A stretch of DNA of 5,608 nucleotides from contig SLQK01000300.1 in assembly GCA_007131525.1 (NCBI GenBank), positions 1 to 5,608 on the forward strand. Direction: 5' to 3'. This DNA is from Nitriliruptoraceae bacterium (GTDB lineage: Bacteria; Actinomycetota; Nitriliruptoria; Nitriliruptorales; Nitriliruptoraceae). Positions 1-3,632 of the stretch are shown piece by piece. The translations under genes were made by a program, and so were the position numbers. Position 1 is the stretch's first letter, and every line of letters begins with the position of its first letter. The notes under the pieces are model-generated. The model was not told where the DNA came from. It worked only from the letters and a program-made list of their open reading frames with translations, and did no database searches.

Positions 1-434
1 ATGTAGTCGTCGACGGTGATGGGCGTGCCGTCGGACCAGACCGCGTCGTCACGGATCGTGTAGGTGACGCTGAAGGGATCCTCGGTGAACTCCGCCTCGC
101 CGTCGATCAGGTAGGGCTCGAGGGAGAGGTCAGGCTGGATCTTGTAGGTGTCCGGGAACACGTTGTTGAACACCTTGGAGGTGACCAGCGAGTTCCCGTC
201 GATCAGGTAGCCGTTGAGGATCGTCGGCTCCTGCTCGTCACCGAACAGCACCGTGCCGCCCTGGACGACGGCTGCCTCCTCCTGCTCCTCCTCCTCGACC
301 TCTTCCTCCTCGGGCTCCTCGACGGGGTCGGGATCCGGGGCGTCTTCGGTGTCGTCGCCACAGGCCGCGAGGGCCAGGGCGAGCGCGCTCAGCAGCACTG
401 GCCACCGCCAGCGCCGAACGAGGTGTGACCTCAT
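1..434 (-). CDS. Family-5 ABC-transporter substrate-binding lipoprotein, N-terminal part (cut by window edge)
   Basis: Extracytoplasmic solute-binding protein of the peptide/opine/nickel type (SBP_bac_5 family), which captures a substrate outside the membrane and hands it to an ABC permease. Only 144 codons are present; the rest lies left of the window. A signal peptide runs from the basic n-region (R2, R7, R8, R10) through a hydrophobic core at 13-24 to a good lipobox, LAAC, with lipidated Cys25. A very acidic linker follows (residues 26-53, with 12 Glu in the 15 positions 39-53). The mature domain begins at the GG pair 59-60 (GGTVLFG). The family pattern of an aromatic/aliphatic strand, a charged residue, then W-S-D-G-T-P at 133-138 and a following DDY is clear. 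The ATG at 434 is chosen because AAGGAG lies 7 bases upstream and the signal peptide follows directly. Permease and ATPase genes would be expected further left, but that is unseen. The substrate cannot be told from this fragment. Confidence 0.93.
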   Translation of the reverse strand, partial: MRSHLVRRWRWPVLLSALALALAACGDDTEDAPDPDPVEEPEEEEVEEEEQEEAAVVQGGTVLFGDEQEPTILNGYLIDGNSLVTSKVFNNVFPDTYKIQPDLSLEPYLIDGEAEFTEDPFSVTYTIRDDAVWSDGTPITVDDY

Positions 435-441
435 ATGTCGA

Positions 442-447
442 CTCCTT
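442..447 (-). promoter_or_regulatory. Ribosome binding site of the left-hand lipoprotein gene
   Basis: On the minus strand AAGGAG lies 7 bases before the ATG at 434. It is a near-ideal Shine-Dalgarno sequence and fixes the start of the truncated lipoprotein gene. Confidence 0.8.
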
Positions 448-486
448 GAGTCACTGTCGTGGACTCGAGGCTTCCCCGCTGCGGTG

Positions 487-500
487 GGTCGGGCCCGACC
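487..500. repeat. 14-base perfect palindrome GGTCGGGCCCGACC
   Basis: A perfect inverted repeat with no spacer, about 50 bases upstream of the left-hand lipoprotein start codon. It could bind a dimeric regulator or fold in the leader RNA. GC-only palindromes of this size are not rare in such DNA, so function is only a suggestion. Confidence 0.4.
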
Positions 501-606
501 GCCTGGCCGCCGATCGACGACCGCGAGGTTCCCCTGGTTCTGGTGGATGCGGACGGACGTCCCGGCCGCGCCATGTCTGCGGGCGAACCCGCGCGTCGCG
601 TCGGGC

Positions 607-686
607 GTTCCCCCGTGCCGGCGGGAACCCCTCCTACGACTGAGGTAGGACGGTACCAGCATCCCCACCTCACGCATGGGAGGTGG
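607..686. repeat. Run of three inverted repeats upstream of the lipoprotein gene
   Basis: Three separate perfect inverted repeats follow each other within 80 bases: GTTCCC with a 10-base spacer (607-628), TCCTAC with a 7-base spacer (632-650) and CCACCTC with an 8-base spacer (665-686). Two contain A/T positions in the arms, which makes them less likely by chance in this GC-rich DNA than pure G/C stems. They could be operator sites around a promoter or stem-loops in a structured leader on the minus-strand transcript. No known riboswitch consensus was recognised. Confidence 0.45.
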
Positions 687-707
687 CTGCCGGTGTCCGC
701 GGGGCGA

Positions 708-731
708 ACGTCGACGCCAGGGGCGTCACGT
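708..731 (-). terminator. Hairpin terminator candidate after the PH-like membrane protein gene
   Basis: On the minus strand this reads ACGT-GACGCC, a three-base loop, then GGCGTC-(G)-ACGT. That gives ten base pairs with a single bulged base. It begins 45 bases downstream of the stop codon of the membrane protein gene. There is no U-tract, which is common for actinobacterial terminators, so the call rests on stem strength and position. Confidence 0.45.
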
Positions 732-776
732 CCGCTGCGCTGGCGGTGGACATCGTGCTGCCGCCCGGTCGCCGCG

Positions 777-1361
777 TCAGTTGGGCAGCGGTGGTGCGCC
801 ACGCCGGTACAGGCTGGTCGGCGTCGTTCCGGGACCTGGCCGGGCGGCCTGGAGATCGGTGCTGCCTCCGGCCACCAGCAGCGCGGCGAGGTGGTCGTAC
901 TCCTCACGGCTCTCGGGTTGGTCGGTGAGCATCCAGCGACGTCGTCCATGCCCTGCGGCCATCAGTCCCCCTCGGACCCGGTGCCGCTCGACCGGGTCGG
1001 AGCTGCGCGCCGCCCGGACGGCGGCGAGGCGCGGGGTCGGGGCGCGCTGGATGGCCGCCACCTCGGTGAAGGGAAGGACGTGACGGCGGAGCAGGCAGTG
1101 CCGCTCGATCCCGTCGGGACCGATGACCACGTAGCGGGGGAAGTCCCGACCGGCGAGGAGCGCGGTGCCAGCGCCGGCTGCGAGCAGGGTCCAGGCCACG
1201 ACGCCGCCGCCCGTCGAGGTCAACGCGAGCAGCCCGAGCACCAGCAGTCCGGGCGGGACGAGGCCGGCGGACAACAGCCCCACCCAGGTGGGGTAGAGGA
1301 CCAGGTGCCGCGCACCGCCGTGCACGCCCACCCCCGGGCGTGGCAGCTCCCTGTCTGGCAT
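777..1361 (-). CDS. Small membrane protein with a probable bacterial PH-like domain
   Basis: A 194-residue protein of unproven function. Two hydrophobic segments (about 24-47 and 52-71) form a probable helical hairpin. Next comes RYVVIGPDGIERHCLLRRH at 76-94 and a PFTEVAAIQRA segment ending at 107. That strand-turn-strand layout, with a D-G-I-E turn followed by a basic stretch and a hydrophobic 'interface' strand, resembles bacterial PH-like domains of two-helix membrane proteins. The C-terminal third (about 108-194) is Arg/Pro/Gly-rich with an acidic patch near 147-156 and looks flexible. Distinct membrane helices and this domain order make the frame convincing over the competing frames. The ATG at 1361 has only a weak upstream GGGACC, so translation could begin at a later GTG such as codon 11 or 13. 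The gene diverges from the repressor/protease operon and could share its control. The family call is by pattern, not by search. Confidence 0.68.
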   Translation of the reverse strand: MPDRELPRPGVGVHGGARHLVLYPTWVGLLSAGLVPPGLLVLGLLALTSTGGGVVAWTLLAAGAGTALLAGRDFPRYVVIGPDGIERHCLLRRHVLPFTEVAAIQRAPTPRLAAVRAARSSDPVERHRVRGGLMAAGHGRRRWMLTDQPESREEYDHLAALLVAGGSTDLQAARPGPGTTPTSLYRRGAPPLPN

Positions 1362-1398
1362 GCACTGGTCCCGGTCCGCGGCCGATCAGGTGGCACGC

Positions 1399-1404
1399 AG
1401 GGTA
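1399..1404 (-). promoter_or_regulatory. Possible -10 element for the PH-like membrane protein gene
   Basis: The minus strand reads TACCCT here, about 38 bases before the ATG at 1361, a good fit to TAnnnT. No recognisable TTGACA-like -35 stands at the expected spacing, so this is a tentative promoter call for the divergent gene. Confidence 0.3.
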
Positions 1405-1472
1405 CTGACCGCCGCCGACCGACCGCTGCGCGGCAGCCCGGCGTGAACGTCCGTGGTGGGCGTCGCGGACCC

Positions 1473-1501
1473 TGTCCACAGCCACGTCCGGGCGCTACGC
1501 T
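1473..1501 (+). promoter_or_regulatory. Probable promoter of the repressor/protease operon
   Basis: TGTCCA (1473-1478) as a weak -35 stands 17 bases from TACGCT (1496-1501), a good -10 hexamer. Initiation would fall near 1508, leaving a leader of about 50 bases before the GTG at 1559. The sequence GGCGCTACGCTG around the -10 (1491-1502) recurs exactly upstream of the tRNA-Leu gene, which supports it as a promoter element. Confidence 0.5.
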
Positions 1502-1531
1502 GCGGCCAGAGGCCGCGCGAGGCGAGCTCGC
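1502..1531. promoter_or_regulatory. Candidate operator: inverted repeat plus palindrome at the repressor gene's transcription start
   Basis: GCGGCC-AGA-GGCCGC (1502-1516) abuts the -10 element, and a 10-base palindrome GCGAGCTCGC (1522-1531) follows 5 bases later. BlaI/MecI-type repressors are dimers that bind dyad operators over their own promoter, so this is the natural place for an autoregulatory site. The sequence does not match the A/T-rich TACA-type dyad of the firmicute members, so the assignment is by position and symmetry only. Confidence 0.35.
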
Positions 1532-1545
1532 GGGGGAGAGAGCTA

Positions 1546-1551
1546 GAGGAG
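1546..1551 (+). promoter_or_regulatory. Ribosome binding site deciding the GTG start of the repressor gene
   Basis: GAGGAG with a 7-base spacer to GTG at 1559. It selects this GTG over other possible starts. Confidence 0.8.
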
Positions 1552-1558
1552 ACCGACC

Positions 1559-1960
1559 GTGGCGCGTCGGAACGATCCCATCGAGACCCTGCTCGGACCA
1601 CTGGAGCAGGACGTCATGGAAGCCGTGTGGCAGCTGGGTGAGTCCACGGTCCGCGACGTCCACAACCTGCTGTCGTCGAGCCGTTCGATCGCCTACACGA
1701 CCGTGATGACCACGATGACGCGGCTGGCCAACAAGGGGTTGCTGCTGCGCGACACCGAGGCGCTCGCCCACCGCTACCGCCCGGCCGTCACCCGCGAGCA
1801 CTACGCCCGCTCCACCGTCGAGGGCGTCATGGGCTGGCTCCTCGACCGCTTCCCGGAGCCTGCCGCCGCCTACCTCGCGGATGTCGTCGAGGGGGTCGAC
1901 GACGAGAGCCTCGCTGACCTGCGGGCGGCAGCCGCTCGCCGACGCGACCGAGAACGCTGA
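1559..1960 (+). CDS. BlaI/MecI/CopY-family transcriptional repressor
   Basis: A 133-residue winged-helix repressor, about the usual length for BlaI/MecI. The N-terminal DNA-binding domain covers roughly 10-75. It starts with LGPLEQDVMEAVW (12-24), the conserved first helix. STVRDV (29-34) introduces the second helix. AYTTVMTTMTRLANKG (45-60) is the family-defining recognition helix. The wing LLLRDTEALAHRYRPAVTRE follows (61-80). The C-terminal part (about 81-133) should be the dimerisation region and ends in an Ala/Arg-rich tail. Known relatives repress their own operon and target genes until a partner membrane protease signals and the repressor is cleaved. I cannot identify the cleavage site seen in the staphylococcal proteins. 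It starts at GTG with a strong ribosome binding site and is followed after 5 bases by the M56-type protease gene, its expected partner. What it controls besides itself is not evident here. Confidence 0.95.
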   Translation: MARRNDPIETLLGPLEQDVMEAVWQLGESTVRDVHNLLSSSRSIAYTTVMTTMTRLANKGLLLRDTEALAHRYRPAVTREHYARSTVEGVMGWLLDRFPEPAAAYLADVVEGVDDESLADLRAAAARRRDRER

Positions 1961-1965
1961 TCGCG

Positions 1966-3327
1966 GTGGACCTCGGCGTCCTCCTCTCCGTCCCGCTCGA
2001 ATCGGTCACGATCCGAGCGGTGATCGCCTCCCTCGCGGCGGTGCTCGTCGCGCGTCTGCTGTTGCGGTCCGGGCTGCGCTGTCCGCAGGTCCGCGTGCTC
2101 GCCGCGATCGTGCCGCTGTTGGCGCTGGTGGCCGTCGTCCTGCTGTCGGGGACCCAGCTGCGCCTGCCCACGGTGATGCTGCCGGCCGACGGGGCGAACG
2201 CGCTCTCGATCCCGGTGCGGGACGGCTACCTGCACTTCGCTCCGATCACGATCCCGGTGATCGCCGGCGTGTGGGCCTCGGTCGCGTTCGTTCGGCTGTC
2301 CCGCCGCGGCCTGGCGATCGGTCGGGTGCGTCGCGAGGCGCGGGCCGCGGTCCAGACCTCTGACACCTCGCCGACCAGGGTGGAGCGCCTGGCCAGCAGC
2401 GTCGCGGCTGCCATGGAGGTGCCGGTCCCCGAGGTGGGGGTGGTCGAGCGGTGTCGGGGCGGGGCCTACGTGGTCGGCACGCGCCGGCCGATGCTGGTGG
2501 TGGGCAGGGAGCTCCTCGCGGTCCTCGACGACGAGGAACTCGAGGGCGTCGTGGCCCACGAACTGGCCCATGTGCGTCGCCGCGACACCCCCATGGCCAA
2601 CCTGCTGGGGGTGGTCCGCGACCTGATGTTCTTCGTGCCCGGCGGCGGCTGGGCGGTCGCGCAGCTGCATCGCGAGCGCGAGCTGGCCGCCGACCAGCTG
2701 GCGGTCAGCGTCACCCGGCGACCAGGGGCGCTGGCCAGCGGCCTGCTGAAGGTGCTCGATGAAGCCCCGTCCGGAGCTGCCCCGTGCGCTGCCTTGGCGC
2801 CCGGTGGCAGCGTCGTCGACCGCGTCCGCGTCCTGGTCGAGGAGTCCGCACCCCCGAGCCCGGTCCGCCGGGGCTCGGAGACCACAGCCGTCGCGGCCGT
2901 CGCCGTCGTCTCGGTCCTCGGTGCGCTGGTGGTGCCCGCGGCGCTCACCGGGGCCGATCGCGAACGCGAGGCCGTGGCACTGGTGTGGTCCACGACCCCG
3001 CCCGTGGAGGCCGAGAGCCCGGCGCCGGGTGAAGCGCGCGCCTTCGACACCTACCGGCGGACCGCCCTGGAGGTCCAGCCGACGACCGTTCGGGTCTACG
3101 GACAGTTGGCCGAGAACAGCCAGGACAACCGACGCGCGGCGTTGCACGCCTGCGCTGACCTGGCGACGGGGTGCCCGGTCCCGAAGAGCTCGCCATCTCT
3201 GGGTCTTCGGCCGCGCGCCATCACCTTCGATGATGAGGCGCTGCAACGCTGGGAGGCCACCCCCCTCGGCAACTTCGAGTCCGCCGACGGCTTCCGGGTG
3301 TTCTGGCTGGCGAACCAGACCGGCTGA
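1966..3327 (+). CDS. M56-type membrane zinc metalloprotease (BlaR1-like sensor protease without a penicillin-binding domain)
   Basis: A 453-residue integral membrane protease, partner of the repressor just upstream. Hydrophobic segments at about 15-33, 45-61 and 92-110 precede the catalytic region, and a fourth lies at about 307-328. The zinc site is clear: VVAHELAHVRRRDT carries H198-E199-x-x-H202, and E239 in the E-L-A-A-D motif (239-243) is the likely third ligand. This is the BlaR1/MecR1 gluzincin arrangement. The loop before it (about 111-190) includes RPMLVVGRELL, typical of the family. The tail after the last helix (about 329-453) should lie outside the membrane and carries a Cys pair (C396, C403). 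It lacks the SxxK penicillin-binding domain of true BlaR1, so the signal sensed is unknown. The GTG start at 1966 has only a weak ribosome binding site and sits 5 bases after the repressor stop, suggesting translational coupling. Confidence 0.92.
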   Translation: MDLGVLLSVPLESVTIRAVIASLAAVLVARLLLRSGLRCPQVRVLAAIVPLLALVAVVLLSGTQLRLPTVMLPADGANALSIPVRDGYLHFAPITIPVIAGVWASVAFVRLSRRGLAIGRVRREARAAVQTSDTSPTRVERLASSVAAAMEVPVPEVGVVERCRGGAYVVGTRRPMLVVGRELLAVLDDEELEGVVAHELAHVRRRDTPMANLLGVVRDLMFFVPGGGWAVAQLHRERELAADQLAVSVTRRPGALASGLLKVLDEAPSGAAPCAALAPGGSVVDRVRVLVEESAPPSPVRRGSETTAVAAVAVVSVLGALVVPAALTGADREREAVALVWSTTPPVEAESPAPGEARAFDTYRRTALEVQPTTVRVYGQLAENSQDNRRAALHACADLATGCPVPKSSPSLGLRPRAITFDDEALQRWEATPLGNFESADGFRVFWLANQTG

Positions 3328-3351
3328 CGCGCCGGCCGCCGGTGGTACCTT
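3324..3351 (+). promoter_or_regulatory. Probable secG promoter overlapping the protease stop codon
   Basis: CTGACG (3324-3329, four of six matches to TTGACA, including the protease TGA stop) stands 16 bases before TACCTT (3346-3351). Initiation near 3358 would give a leader of about 48 bases. It would let secG be expressed independently of the repressor/protease operon. Confidence 0.5.
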
Positions 3352-3389
3352 CCCCGGACGCGGTCCCGCACCCACCCGACACCCGTGCC

Positions 3390-3401
3390 GCCTCCGGAGG
3401 C
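3390..3401 (+). promoter_or_regulatory. secG: secG ribosome binding site inside a 12-base palindrome
   Basis: GCCTCCGGAGGC is a perfect palindrome whose right half supplies GGAGG (3396-3400), 5 bases before GTG at 3406. This decides the SecG start over the in-frame GTG at 3385. The same bases could pair with themselves in RNA (four-base stem, CCGG loop) and partly hide the ribosome binding site. Confidence 0.65.
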
Positions 3402-3405
3402 TGAC

Positions 3406-3630
3406 GTGCTCATCGTCATCACGGCTCTGCACATCCTGCTCTCCCTGGCGTTGATCGGGCTGGTCCTGCTCCACCGAGGCCAGGGCGGCGGGCTGTCGGA
3501 CATGTTCGGTGGTGGTGGCGGCGGCGGGCTGCAGGGCTCCGCGGTCGTCGAGCGCAACCTCGACCGGATCACGGTCATCGTGGGGCTGCTGTTCGTCGGC
3601 ACCAACTCGCTGCTCGTGGTCTACCTCTGA
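3406..3630 (+). CDS. secG: Preprotein translocase subunit SecG
   Basis: Small non-essential-type subunit of the SecYEG channel that assists SecA-driven protein export across the cytoplasmic membrane. The 74-residue product matches the family length. Helix one spans about 2-22 and helix two about 54-73. The connecting loop has the SecG hallmark of Gly-rich sequence (GQGGGLSDMFGG, then a run of seven glycines at 35-41), followed by L-x-x-x-A-V-V-E-R-N-L-D-R-I-T leading into helix two. The GTG at 3406 is preferred because of the GGAGG just upstream; the GTG at 3385 would add seven unneeded Pro-rich residues. In many actinobacteria secG sits after triose-phosphate isomerase, but here it follows a repressor/protease pair and precedes a lipoprotein gene. 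The ATG of that gene begins 2 bases after the secG stop, so the two are probably one transcript. Confidence 0.95.
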   Translation: MLIVITALHILLSLALIGLVLLHRGQGGGLSDMFGGGGGGGLQGSAVVERNLDRITVIVGLLFVGTNSLLVVYL

Positions 3631-3632
3631 CC

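Larger units (their letters stand above)
435..776. other. 342-base gene-free region with several inverted repeats
   Basis: This stretch lies between the stop of the PH-like membrane protein gene and the start of the left-hand lipoprotein gene, both on the minus strand. I see no convincing coding frame. From right to left it holds a terminator-like hairpin (708-731), a perfect inverted repeat CCACCTC/GAGGTGG (665-671 and 680-686), TCCTAC/GTAGGA (632-637 and 645-650), GTTCCC/GGGAAC (607-612 and 623-628), a small hairpin GCGGG-CGAA-CCCGC (579-592), and a 14-base perfect palindrome (487-500). A minus-strand TACCGT at 655-650 is a possible -10 element between two of these repeats, but no good -35 is visible. 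If it is used, the lipoprotein mRNA has a leader of roughly 200 bases. The region probably serves as promoter and leader for the lipoprotein gene; the exact promoter is unresolved. Confidence 0.5.

Noticed and set aside
505..545. ECF-sigma-like promoter on the minus strand (GAACC, 16 bases, CGTC)
   Set aside because: The match is loose and such G/C-rich combinations occur by chance in this DNA; nothing else supports it.
435..776. Known riboswitch or T-box in the lipoprotein leader
   Set aside because: The inverted repeats are real, but none matches a riboswitch core I can recognise. The region is reported only as structured intergenic DNA.
904..1485. Alternative minus-strand frame over the PH-like protein gene
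   Set aside because: The product is Arg/Ala/Pro-rich without membrane segments. The frame at 1361-777 has two clear hydrophobic helices and a domain-like pattern.
459..1706. Long open frame on the plus strand (about 415 codons)
   Set aside because: It crosses the leader region, runs antisense to the PH-like membrane protein gene and enters the repressor gene. The product is rich in Arg/Gly/Pro/Gln without a fold or motif. Long open frames opposite genes are expected at this GC content.
1966..3327. Assignment as a true BlaR1/MecR1 beta-lactam sensor
   Set aside because: The tail outside the membrane is only about 125 residues and lacks SxxK and other penicillin-binding motifs, so a beta-lactam-sensing role is not supported.
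1870..3474. Long antisense frame opposite the membrane protease gene (about 534 codons)
   Set aside because: The product is a low-complexity His/Arg/Gln/Asp/Gly-rich sequence with no motif, while the opposite strand encodes a protease with a full zinc site.
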